42,727 nt of DNA from Oculatellaceae cyanobacterium Prado106 (GCA_025454315.1 JALOOP010000003.1:1-42727), one strand, 5' to 3'; positions 35,301-42,619 are shown, numbered from the stretch's first letter. Numbers and translations: made by a program. The notes: a model not told the origin generated them from the sequence alone.

Positions 35301-37428
35301 CAGGGATTAAATAGGTTGGATTGATCCCAATTTTCTGTACGACCTGCTGCCGGATTTCCTTGAGCAGGGTTCGGAGTCGATCAGGCTGATGGTTCGAGGA
35401 GTGGAAGAAGATGGCAAGGCGATCGCCCCCTTCACGGGAACGCACTGCACAAGCCGCCGTATAAGACACCTCAACCCCTGCGAGTTCTTCCACAGCCGTT
35501 TCGATCTCATGGCTATAGTAATTTGCCCCATGGATAATAATGATATCTTTTTCTCGTCCGGTGATCGTCAACCGTCCATCCTTCAAGTAAGCCAAATCGC
35601 CTGTACTAAACCATCCGTCTTCTGTAAACGATTCTTGATTCGCTTTTGGGTTTTGATAATAGCCACTCGTGACCGTTGCCCCTTTTACTTGCAGCCGTCC
35701 CGCAACGCCTTCGGAGACCACCTGCTGATGCTCATCCACAATTCGTAAGGAAAATCCTGGGAGGGGTCTGCCCACTTCCACGAAAGGATCTTCGTCACGG
35801 GTGGTTTCCAGCCGAAAGCGATCGCCATAGGTCACCCCCGACGAAGTTTCTGACATGCCCCAAGCAGGGTGCATCGCTGTAGGCTGCACGCCGTGAGGAG
35901 CCAGAAGCTGAAGAAAATGACGAGCGGTACGAGTCGCGATCGCCTCACCGCCATTCAAGAAGAAGCGAACGGAGGACAAATCTCGCTGACTTGTATCTTT
36001 TGCCAACTGTTCATTGACCAAGCCATAGGCAAAATTGGGAGCAAACGTGACCGTGACCTGATACCGCTCCAGCCAGTCTAGCCAACGCAAAGGCGATTGC
36101 AATACCAAATCAATCGGAGCATGGATTTGTTGACACGCTAGATACACATCGCGCAAATGGAAATAGATTAATCCGGCAACGTGATCGAGCGGCATCCAGT
36201 TCAAGGTAATCTCTGTTGCAGAGAATTGATTGAGCTTGGCTGAGGCCACGGAGCGACTGATGATATTTCGATGGCTCAGCATCACGCCTTTGGGTTTGCC
36301 AGTACTGCCAGAGGTTAACAGTAACATCGCCAAATCATCAGGCTGGCTCAGATGCCAATGGTGATCAGGATCGTGGGTCTGCAAATCCTCTACGATCGCT
36401 ACCTCCCATCGCTCCAACCCCAGCAAACCTGCCGCCGACTGCACGGCTGTCGCTAACTTTCTCCCGGCTAAAATCAGCGGTTGCTCCAGCATTTGCCAAG
36501 CATGATGCAGCTTCTGTACAACTCCATTTGCTTCAATGTAAGTGGGCGCGATCGAGACGGGAACGGGAACAAACCCGCCCATTAAACAACCCCATAATGC
36601 CGCAATGAAATCTGAATTCTGTTCTAACTGAAAAATAACTTTATCTTGTGGTTTTAATCCCTTCTGCCGCAAACCCGCCAGAATTCGCTCAGCCCTTTCT
36701 AATAACGTCCCATAGGATTCAAAGACAGCCGAACCATCGGCTTGCAGATAGGTGATGCCCTGGTGGGGCGATCGCGCCGCCTGTTGAAGTATCTCGGGCA
36801 GGGTTAGCGGCGTTTCAGGGGCAATTTCTAAGGGTTCACCATGACTGATCGCAGGTGATCCGAAATGATTCTCAGCAGGACACTCTGGCGCATGAACAAC
36901 CGCCGACTCTATCGATTCTCCTGCTTGCCATCCGGGAATCACATCGGCCAGATGGAGCGGCATTCGGAACTCGGCATAGTCTTCGATTTCGACCGCCGCT
37001 TGAGCGATCGCCTCCTGTTGATGAAGCTGATCTTCCCAGCGTTTTACTAAGTCATCGTCTAAAACGGCCAGTTGACTTAAGGCGAGTCGATCGACCTGTC
37101 CATCTTCTGTTAAGGGGAGGGTTGCGATGAGAATAAAGGATAATCTTACAGGGAGTTTGGGGAGGTGGGATTGCGATCGCTCCTTTGAAAAACCGCTATC
37201 TGGCACCACATAGGCTAATAATTCGGGCTGAGATCCGGTTGCATCCACTTTTTCTCGAAGGTAAACGGCGCAATCGAGGACGGTTGGCTCCATTGCGAGT
37301 TGTCCTTCGATTTGGGCAGCCAGTTGTTCGAGTGATAGTTCGAGTGATAATTCGAGCGAGGGTTCAAGTGAGAGGGCTTCCTCTAACCGGATAGATGAGT
37401 GTAGTGCTTGGGGCTTTATCTGAACCAT
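32314..37428 (-). CDS. Acyl-ligase/KR/ACP/thioesterase megasynthase
   Basis: A 1704-residue single-module synthase. Residues about 30-125 resemble an isolated C-terminal lobe of an adenylation domain (GQVDRLAL at 110-117, Gln111 where Lys is expected). A full AMP-binding ligase follows (about 205-735): core LLTSGSTGKPKG at 370-381, MPLDHVAGLIYFHLRDVYL, FAPNFAYGL, STGDLAY, and Lys722 in TAIGKIQR. These match acyl-activating loading domains of PKS/FAAL-like type. A ketoreductase (about 755-1240) has GGLGGIG at 1003-1009, Ser1148/1149, Tyr1162 and Asn1166. A carrier domain has ELGGSSLLGV with phosphopantetheine Ser1361. A thioesterase (1410-1704) has GGECVGG with Cys1496, Asp1523 and His1680. 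No condensation, KS or AT domain is seen. AGGG lies 8 bases before the ATG. It sits between GT61 and GT genes of the polysaccharide block. Confidence 0.94.
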   Translation of the reverse strand: MVQIKPQALHSSIRLEEALSLEPSLELSLELSLEQLAAQIEGQLAMEPTVLDCAVYLREKVDATGSQPELLAYVVPDSGFSKERSQSHLPKLPVRLSFILIATLPLTEDGQVDRLALSQLAVLDDDLVKRWEDQLHQQEAIAQAAVEIEDYAEFRMPLHLADVIPGWQAGESIESAVVHAPECPAENHFGSPAISHGEPLEIAPETPLTLPEILQQAARSPHQGITYLQADGSAVFESYGTLLERAERILAGLRQKGLKPQDKVIFQLEQNSDFIAALWGCLMGGFVPVPVSIAPTYIEANGVVQKLHHAWQMLEQPLILAGRKLATAVQSAAGLLGLERWEVAIVEDLQTHDPDHHWHLSQPDDLAMLLLTSGSTGKPKGVMLSHRNIISRSVASAKLNQFSATEITLNWMPLDHVAGLIYFHLRDVYLACQQIHAPIDLVLQSPLRWLDWLERYQVTVTFAPNFAYGLVNEQLAKDTSQRDLSSVRFFLNGGEAIATRTARHFLQLLAPHGVQPTAMHPAWGMSETSSGVTYGDRFRLETTRDEDPFVEVGRPLPGFSLRIVDEHQQVVSEGVAGRLQVKGATVTSGYYQNPKANQESFTEDGWFSTGDLAYLKDGRLTITGREKDIIIIHGANYYSHEIETAVEELAGVEVSYTAACAVRSREGGDRLAIFFHSSNHQPDRLRTLLKEIRQQVVQKIGINPTYLIPVEQEAIPKTAIGKIQRSQLKASFEAGDFNSVLKTVDCISHNTNTLPDWFYQKVWQRKAAALLMPTPVSLHPLLFCDLPTLCETFPQPYTRIEAGSEFLKLAANHYQIDPNNATHYHQLFADWVSPSIRQIVYLWGYGDCDRPISPPNLHPDEHPGEHPGEHPDLQSDLQTCSRLISLIQALADHPHPTRLLVVAHHSQQVTETDTVNPNQALLLGILKAASQEMPWLDCRHLDIPHEMGWEKKILQEMQVIPEEREVAYRQGQRWIPRLRKADFQSESLQDLPFKSGGLYLISGGLGGIGVTIAQYLLQNYSIKLLLIGRTPLPPSDTWDQLLQEQDSTTERLRAYRSLIESTDSDRVCYEAVDISDDDRLQQIVKRLETDWQCFLEGILHCAGIYQEQTLVDTTAESFAQILQPKVSGAWALHRLLKGRSGRLFVHFSSLTSFFGGAMIGGYAAANAFLDHFVHYQRQQGIQSHCLSWSLWNETGISRGTLAKEALRARGYETMTAEQGVYSLLAGLRLTTPHLLVGLNAQNRLVRRYLNQPSYALQQLAAYYSPAHQTGLVHRTADPIAPQLEALEMGDRFQTPTTCQFQQVTATAENRQQLLTLGKQSVSPSIEPRTPLEKQIAAIWQEILNVPNPGIYDNFFELGGSSLLGVRLLSQLEQAFGLALPPTCLFTAPTIAGLVVQITSAQPQTAMPHSPVFLLKAGGDRLPFFWIPGGGAVDVDFLMYAPLLQALSPDQPVYGLEARRVNERGDRYKTVEAMAADYVQDIQAIQPQGPYLLGGECVGGILGVEIARCLQDQGEQVALLVLLDSGVPQQGTYLRYRIRKAFKNLSRRAEHHRQRFFQFGFWKKSLYYWNQITHKVRKDTLIQEPSPKIDSLEAEQAKILRTRLRYDPQEKEHRAALLFRHQVRPYPGRVTLLINEARYHERYDQKAGPEWTNHRYPQDPSLGWQHIAAEGVEIHVIPGNHDTYIREEVQSAAQVLDACLGQAIA

Positions 37429-37438
37429 AATGGTTTCC

Positions 37439-38656
37439 CTATTCTAAGTTGTCTAGGATCTTCAAAAGAGCGTTCACAGGAATGGTCATATTGTCACGAT
37501 AGGGGGTAGGAACCGGACGATAAACGAATTCAGGCGGTCGTTTTCCCTCTCCAATTACGTAGGCATAATCGATATTGACCGCATGACTCATCATCCAGAA
37601 ACAGATATTGACATAGTTGGGTGAAAATAATTCCACGAGTTTTGTGCCAGGTTGGCAAAACGCAAGATTCGTTAAACTGGCACCATGAGGCGCAACAATC
37701 CATTTCGCATGGGCAAAGGCCGTCACCTGCTCAGCAACGGTCATGGACTCTAGCTGAAGCACCTGAAATCCTCGTTGAGTCAAATGGTGAATCACCTCTG
37801 CTTCATTTAAGAGATGTCGGTATCGTGCCCCTGCGCGTGTCACATAGATGCGCTCTGCACCTGTTTTAGAACGCATCTCTTGGGTCAAAAATGTGCTTCT
37901 TAGAAAGTCACAAGCGAAGGCATTGGGTTCCTTAAACAATGAAGGCACTAGCAGCCGATCGGCCTTAATGTGGGGAACTTGTTCACTTTCAATGACCTTT
38001 TCAAGCGGAATTCCTAAGTGCGCCAAAGTCTGCTGCTGAAAAGGCAGCCTAGTACTGTTGACGATGAAGCGATCGATCGCCTTCCACTCAACCCCACTCC
38101 GCCGAATCAACTCCAGACGCGGCAGCAGATCACACATCCAATGATAATAATTCAACCCACCCGGAACGGTTAATAATGCCACTGTTCCTTGAATGGAATA
38201 AGCAGGACGAAGCTTCCATTTCCTAAAAATAGTGAGTTCATCGGGGTTCTTGCCAAACTCAAAAGATACATCTCCTAAAAGTCGATCATCTGGCGCAATC
38301 ACAGCACTATCATTCCACACTCGTCCCTGGGGAACTTGAGCGACAAAGAGAGGAGGCGACTTTTGGTTCTGCTCATAAACGCGCCGAAATTTCCAATGCA
38401 AGCTAGATTCCAATGACTTAGGTAGAGGTCGAGGCAGGGGTAAATGTTGCCCAACCTCCCGATAGCTAGCGTCGGTTGGTTTTGCTAAACCCTGAAACCA
38501 ATCTCGGGTAGAAAGATAGACCCCTTTAGGCGCACCCAAAATTTCTGAATTGAAGGGTAAATTTCTGAGATGATGAGCGATCGCATCATTCCAAGATCGA
38601 ACCAGTCTGAACGTATAGAGCCACCGTGAGAATTGGCGATAAGTTTTAGCCGTCAT
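37439..38656 (-). CDS. Family 61 glycosyltransferase (DUF563)
   Basis: A 405-residue GT61 enzyme. The family core includes VPGGLNYYHWMCDLLPRLELI (Tyr-His-Trp motif), then ERIYVTRAGARYRHLLNEAEV, and the late VAPHGASLTNLAFCQPGTKLVELFSP segment diagnostic of GT61. GT61 includes plant xylosyl/arabinosyltransferases and many bacterial polysaccharide enzymes. I start it at ATG 38656, 34 bp after the ABC transporter stop; the frame is open a further 48 codons into that gene but begins with a TTG. It is followed by the megasynthase after 10 bp. Confidence 0.92.
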   Translation of the reverse strand: MTAKTYRQFSRWLYTFRLVRSWNDAIAHHLRNLPFNSEILGAPKGVYLSTRDWFQGLAKPTDASYREVGQHLPLPRPLPKSLESSLHWKFRRVYEQNQKSPPLFVAQVPQGRVWNDSAVIAPDDRLLGDVSFEFGKNPDELTIFRKWKLRPAYSIQGTVALLTVPGGLNYYHWMCDLLPRLELIRRSGVEWKAIDRFIVNSTRLPFQQQTLAHLGIPLEKVIESEQVPHIKADRLLVPSLFKEPNAFACDFLRSTFLTQEMRSKTGAERIYVTRAGARYRHLLNEAEVIHHLTQRGFQVLQLESMTVAEQVTAFAHAKWIVAPHGASLTNLAFCQPGTKLVELFSPNYVNICFWMMSHAVNIDYAYVIGEGKRPPEFVYRPVPTPYRDNMTIPVNALLKILDNLE

Positions 38657-38690
38657 AATTGATGATGGAATGATAGGGGAATGAACACCC

Positions 38691-40472
38691 TTACCCCGCA
38701 ACCTTGACCACTTCGTCATAGCTCCCTGACCTGACCAGCCGACCTTTTTCGAGGAGGTAAACGCGATCGCAATGTTCGATGGTGGTGAGACGATGGGCAA
38801 TGATGATTAGGGTTTTGGTGCCGCTGAGGGATTGGATCGCATCGTTGACGAGTTTCTCGGTTTCGTGATCGAGGGCTGCGGTGGCTTCGTCTAAGACGAG
38901 AATTTCTCGCTCATGGTAGAGTGCCCTGGCAATGCCAACGCGCTGACGCTGACCGCCCGAGAGGCGGATGCCGCGTTCACCAATGACGGTTGCTAATCCC
39001 TGGGGGAGGTCGGCGATGAGTTCGGTTAGTTGGGCAGATTTTAGAGCGCGTTCAACTCGATCGTAATCAATGCGTGAATCGGGAACGCCAAAGGCAATGT
39101 TGCGGAGAAGGGTATCGTCCATCAAATAGATGGATTGGGGAATATAGCCGATACTGTTTTGCCAAGACCGAAGATGAGGATAGATGGAGGTGCCATCAAC
39201 CTGAATATCACCTTGAGTCGGTGTCAGCAATCCTAGGATAATGTCTACTAACGTGGTCTTGCCTGCTCCAGAACGACCAATGAGAGCGATCGCCTCCCCT
39301 TTATGAATCGACAGCGAAATATCCTTTAGCACCGCTTCTGCATGACCTGGATAAGAATAGCTCACCTGATCGAGCACAATTCGATTGGAAAAATTAATGG
39401 GTTGTTCTGTTGTTTTACTGGCGCTGATCTGGAGTTGGCGATCGGAGGACTGGCTAAAGGTTTCTAATTCCTTCAAATCAGCATACAGTTTATTCAGGGC
39501 ATAGCTATTTTGACGCAAAGAGCCGATCGCATTGGTTAACTGGCTGATGGCTGGAATGAGGCGAATGGAGGCCATTGCAAACACCCCGAGAATCGAGGTG
39601 AGCTTTTGAGGATCTTGATTGGACAATAGGAAAACTGCTGCAAGCCCGACTAAAAAAGTGATCAACACCGCTTCAATAAGGAGGCGGGGGAGCAGCTTGA
39701 AGACTTGAGACTCGGCCACTGTATGCTCAAATTGACGAACATAGTGATCCATCTTCTCTTCAAAATAGGCTTCACAGCCAATGATGCGCGTTTCTTTGAA
39801 CCCTCCTAAACTATGGTTAATGGTTCGCAAAATCTCAAGGTTGGCCTGGGAGCCTTGTTTGCCCCACTTCGCGAGTTGATATCGATACCGCTGATACAGA
39901 CTAAACGGAATCACCAGCATGATCAAAATGCTTGAAGTTGCCAGTAGGCTAGTTTTTGCTAATAAAATAGCCAGTGAAAAACTGATGATCAGATATGCCG
40001 CCGAATTGAGAATGGGCAGCATAATGCCATTAGCAAATCCTCGAACTTCCAGCGTAATGTTCTGAATCAACAGCGAAGTATTACAGTTGAGATGAAAGGT
40101 ATAGGGCGCAGATAGATAGGCGTGCAATAATTTCTGGCTGAGGAATCCTTGCTGACTGTAGGTGAAATGCAGAATATATTTTTGAACATAAAACGTTAAA
40201 TAGGATTTGATGTAGAAAATCAATACAATTCCTAATCCAAATAACCCAATGAACTGAACGGGGCTAGCTAACCCTGAGTGATTATAAAGCCATTGTAGAA
40301 AAGAGCTATGGACGATCGCCCCTGGATCAGTGGCCAACACCATAAAAGGCCCCACCAATCCAATCCCAAAGGTATCTAAAAAGGAGGTCAGCAGAAATAG
40401 CAGAACGGCAACCAGGAGGCGCGATCGCCGTTCTCCTAGAATGTACAGGAATTTTGAAAAGTATCGAATCAT
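38691..40472 (-). CDS. ABC transporter, fused permease/ATPase (PglK/MsbA-type flippase)
   Basis: A 593-residue half transporter. Six transmembrane helices lie in about residues 15-320 and the nucleotide-binding domain in about 360-590: Walker A GRSGAGKTT, Q-loop IPQSIYLMDD, signature LSGGQRQRVGIARAL, Walker B ILVLDEATAALD and the H-loop IAHRLTTI. Its length and N-terminus (MIRYFSKFLYILGERR) fit the PglK/WlaB group, ABC proteins that flip lipid-linked oligosaccharides. No Wzx homologue is seen nearby, so it may fill that role. Start choice is uncertain: ATG 40472 fits the family, while upstream codons at 40496 and 40502 lack a Shine-Dalgarno. It is the first gene of the minus-strand block, with a MITE in its upstream region. 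Confidence 0.9.
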   Translation of the reverse strand: MIRYFSKFLYILGERRSRLLVAVLLFLLTSFLDTFGIGLVGPFMVLATDPGAIVHSSFLQWLYNHSGLASPVQFIGLFGLGIVLIFYIKSYLTFYVQKYILHFTYSQQGFLSQKLLHAYLSAPYTFHLNCNTSLLIQNITLEVRGFANGIMLPILNSAAYLIISFSLAILLAKTSLLATSSILIMLVIPFSLYQRYRYQLAKWGKQGSQANLEILRTINHSLGGFKETRIIGCEAYFEEKMDHYVRQFEHTVAESQVFKLLPRLLIEAVLITFLVGLAAVFLLSNQDPQKLTSILGVFAMASIRLIPAISQLTNAIGSLRQNSYALNKLYADLKELETFSQSSDRQLQISASKTTEQPINFSNRIVLDQVSYSYPGHAEAVLKDISLSIHKGEAIALIGRSGAGKTTLVDIILGLLTPTQGDIQVDGTSIYPHLRSWQNSIGYIPQSIYLMDDTLLRNIAFGVPDSRIDYDRVERALKSAQLTELIADLPQGLATVIGERGIRLSGGQRQRVGIARALYHEREILVLDEATAALDHETEKLVNDAIQSLSGTKTLIIIAHRLTTIEHCDRVYLLEKGRLVRSGSYDEVVKVAG

Positions 40473-40544
40473 ACCCAGAACACCAGTAGAATGCATGAGC
40501 AAAGCAGAACCTGCATGAGCCGAGAGGAGAAGGCATCTTCAGGT

Positions 40545-40677
40545 CAATGTCACTGAATAACGATCCGAGCCGCCCCCCAACCCCCAACTTTGGGGGAGCC
40601 GAACCTTCAAAGTCCCCCAAAGTTGGGGGATTTAGGGGGCGGTTTGCCGAGGGCTTGGGCTTATTTCAGTGACATTG
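40545..40677. mobile_element. 133-bp MITE-like element with 12-bp TIRs and 10-bp target duplication
   Basis: The element runs from CAATGTCACTGA (40545-40556) to TCAGTGACATTG (40666-40677), perfect 12-bp terminal inverted repeats; the similarity continues as ATAA/AATAA. Flanking it exactly are ATCTTCAGGT at 40535-40544 and again at 40678-40687, a 10-bp target-site duplication. The interior is a C-rich/G-rich pseudo-palindrome (CCCCCAACTTTGGGGGAGCC and complement). It has no coding capacity, so it would need a transposase in trans. Confidence 0.93.
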
Positions 40678-40703
40678 ATCTTCAGGTTCATATCTTGTTT
40701 ATA

Positions 40704-40773
40704 GCGATCCGAAATGTTTATGGAAGAAGAACCTCTCTTTCCATAAAACATTTCAAAAATTAAACTGGATCGC
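40704..40773. repeat. Nested inverted repeat
   Basis: Inner arms GAAATGTTTATGGAA (40711-40725) and TTCCATAAAACATTTC (40739-40754) differ by one indel. Outer arms GCGATCC (40704-40710) and GGATCGC (40767-40773) flank them. This is the same two-layer architecture as the palindromes at 7625-7742 and 42333-42439. Confidence 0.8.
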
Positions 40774-40934
40774 GATATAGGTTCTATATAGGTTGAGGTT
40801 GGCTATTTGATGCAGATGGGCTGAACGCAAATCGAGGGTGCTGAGATCGATTTTTTGGAACCCTGTGTCATTCCTTTACTTCAGTTACAGGGAGAATCCG
40901 TATATTTTCGGTTAGAAAACAAAAGTTTACGATC

Positions 40935-42053
40935 CTACCCCGGTGTCACTTGCGCGACCTGAAGATACTGTTGCACGATCGCCCCCAAAGAAAACTGTTC
41001 CAACCAGCCAGCCTTGACGGGAGGGGTTTTGCCGTCTAGGACTTGAGCGATCGCCCGTGCCATTGCCTGTGCGTCCCCCACGGGAACCAAAGTGCCATAT
41101 TGACCGTGATCGAGAATTTCAGCAGGGCCACTTTCACAGTTCGTAGACACCACGGGCAGACCCACAGCCATCGCTTCCACCAGCACAAAGGGCAAGCCCT
41201 CCCACCGGGACGACAGCACAAACAGGGCAGAGCGCGCCATGTAGGCATAAGGATTGTTGACATAACCCGCCAACTGCACATCGGCTCCAATCCCAAGCTC
41301 CTCAATCAATGCCTCTAGCCTACGCTGCTCCGCCTCTGGCCCCCAACCCAGAATCACCAACCGTACAGGCCGCTGGGCGCGCACCTGGGCAAACGCCTGG
41401 AGCAGGGTTGGAAAGTCCTTTTGCATCTCTAGCTTGCCTACACCCAGAATGACGGGCGGTTCTCCGGCGGCAAACCAGGGATGCTCCAAGGGTTCCTGGG
41501 CTTTGCTGGCAATTTCAGGGGTTACACCCGGATTGTAAATGACATCTATTTCAGAGAGGGGCAGTCCCAATACCTGGTGCAAATCCTGGGCAACGCCGTG
41601 GGAGACAGCAACGACCGCATCGGCTCTGGGATAGGCCAGTTTGGCAATCCAGGGCGTGAGCCGCTTGCTGAGACGGGTTTCGTGGCGCGATCGCTGGGAC
41701 AGAGTATTCTGCTCACACACTACGACCCGAGTAGGAACCCTGGCCCAATGCTTGGCCAAAATAGCCAGTTCATTATTAAAGTGCAGCGCCGAAAGCAAAA
41801 CCGCAGGACGCTCTTTTCGTAGATAATCCACTAAGGCTTTCAAGGTTGCAACATGGTTGTTACTGTTGAGATTAATAATTCTTACATCTGCCGGAATTTT
41901 CCAAAGGTGTGTACCCGTCGCCTGACAGAGAATAAAGTCTACCTTGAGCCCCTGCTCAGCAAATCCCCGAGCTAAATAGACCATGGCTGTCTCTGCCCCT
42001 CCTCCGCCTACATACCGGAGAAACAGAGCCACACGCGATTGATCGTGAATCAT
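40935..42053 (-). CDS. Family 4 glycosyltransferase, paralogue of the 20131-21291 gene
   Basis: A 372-residue GT-B enzyme beginning MIHDQSRVALFLRYVGGGGAETAMVYLA. It has VCEQNTLS, NPGVTPEIA, LGVGKLEMQKDFPTLLQAF, a SRWEGLPFVLVEAMAVGLPVV donor motif (EX7E) and CESGPAEILDHGQYGTLVPVG. It is closely similar along its whole length to the GT4 at the other end of the minus-strand block. No Shine-Dalgarno is present, because five 16-bp tandem repeats end 3 bp from the ATG. Upstream is a large palindrome region. It is separated from the transporter operon by 462 bp and may be transcribed alone. Confidence 0.93.
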   Translation of the reverse strand: MIHDQSRVALFLRYVGGGGAETAMVYLARGFAEQGLKVDFILCQATGTHLWKIPADVRIINLNSNNHVATLKALVDYLRKERPAVLLSALHFNNELAILAKHWARVPTRVVVCEQNTLSQRSRHETRLSKRLTPWIAKLAYPRADAVVAVSHGVAQDLHQVLGLPLSEIDVIYNPGVTPEIASKAQEPLEHPWFAAGEPPVILGVGKLEMQKDFPTLLQAFAQVRAQRPVRLVILGWGPEAEQRRLEALIEELGIGADVQLAGYVNNPYAYMARSALFVLSSRWEGLPFVLVEAMAVGLPVVSTNCESGPAEILDHGQYGTLVPVGDAQAMARAIAQVLDGKTPPVKAGWLEQFSLGAIVQQYLQVAQVTPG

Positions 42054-42056
42054 AAT

Positions 42057-42136
42057 CAGTAGAGATAAAGGTCAGTAGAGATAAAGGTCAGTAGAGATAA
42101 AGGTCAGTAGAGATAAAGGTCAGTAGAGATAAAGAC
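42057..42136. repeat. 5 x 16-bp tandem direct repeat at the start of the GT4 gene
   Basis: The unit CAGTAGAGATAAAGGT starts at 42057, 42073, 42089, 42105 and 42121 (last copy ends AC). Read on the coding strand it is ACCTTTATCTCTACTG, placed immediately upstream of the ATG at 42053. No Shine-Dalgarno lies between repeat and start. Confidence 0.95.
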
Positions 42137-42332
42137 TGTGAAAGGGAACGAACATGAATAAAATAGGGTCAGAGTTTAAGGGAATTCAGCGTTTAACTCA
42201 CTTCAACCGTCAAAGGAGAGATCACAACTTCGCTATCCCATGCGCTTTGAAGTTTATCTAGTCATTTTCTAGACCATAACGACAGAACCCGGAAATTTTA
42301 GGGGAGGCATCTTTTACTTCGCTGTTGCTTAA

Positions 42333-42439
42333 TCTATTGCCTCGGCAAGAAAAGAGAATGCGACAAATAAAGTGAAGGCGTTGTGGGAGATGCTTCGCAC
42401 TTCCCACAACGCCTTCACTTTATTTGTCAAGGCAATAGA
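42333..42439. repeat. Nested inverted repeat with 27-bp perfect stem
   Basis: Inner arms 42362-42388 and 42402-42428 are perfectly complementary over 27 bp around a 13-nt loop containing TGCTTCGCA. Outer arms TCTATTGCCT (42333-42342) and AGGCAATAGA (42430-42439) are complementary over 10 bp. It has the same design as the structure at 7625-7742 with unrelated arms. Confidence 0.92.
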
Positions 42440-42462
42440 GATGAATTCTTGTGTTGCGGCGC

Positions 42463-42490
42463 AGCCACTACACATACCCCTGTAGTGGCT
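42463..42490. repeat. 10-bp-stem hairpin
   Basis: AGCCACTACA (42463-42472) and TGTAGTGGCT (42481-42490) form a perfect stem with an 8-nt loop. It lies 130 bp downstream of the stop of the partial minus-strand gene and could terminate it. Confidence 0.75.
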
Positions 42491-42619
42491 ATCATGTTGG
42501 ATTGTTGCCCCTAACTTTGGAAGAGCCTAGCATTCTATGATTCTTCAGCGGAGCCTCCACAGCAGTCTTCACCAAGACATCTCAGAAAACCAATTGAGGA
42601 ACAAGGCTGGAGAGTCACC

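Larger units (their letters stand above)
40473..40934. other. Intergenic region upstream of the transporter operon
   Basis: There is no gene in these 462 bp. It contains the complete MITE with target duplication (40535-40687) and a nested inverted repeat (40704-40773). The promoter of the transporter operon should lie here, or be displaced upstream by the insertion. Confidence 0.7.
42054..42619. other. Intergenic region with tandem repeats and palindromes
   Basis: No credible gene lies in these 566 bp. It holds the 16-bp tandem repeats (42057-42136), a long nested palindrome (42333-42439) and a 10-bp-stem hairpin (42463-42490). A C-rich tract near 42507-42525 (TTGCCCCTAACTTTGGAAGA) resembles a decayed piece of the MITE family. 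Confidence 0.7.

Noticed and set aside
32314-37428. Complete NRPS or PKS module
   Set aside because: No condensation, ketosynthase or acyltransferase domain can be found between the ligase, KR, carrier and thioesterase, so chain elongation by this protein alone is not supported.
40545-40677. Rho-independent terminator instead of a mobile element
   Set aside because: The G/C-rich pseudo-palindrome could fold, but the exact 12-bp terminal repeats with a 10-bp flanking duplication and related copies elsewhere are better explained by transposition.
42057-42136. CRISPR array
   Set aside because: The 16-bp units are directly adjacent with no variable spacers, so this is a simple tandem repeat; no cas genes are present in the window.
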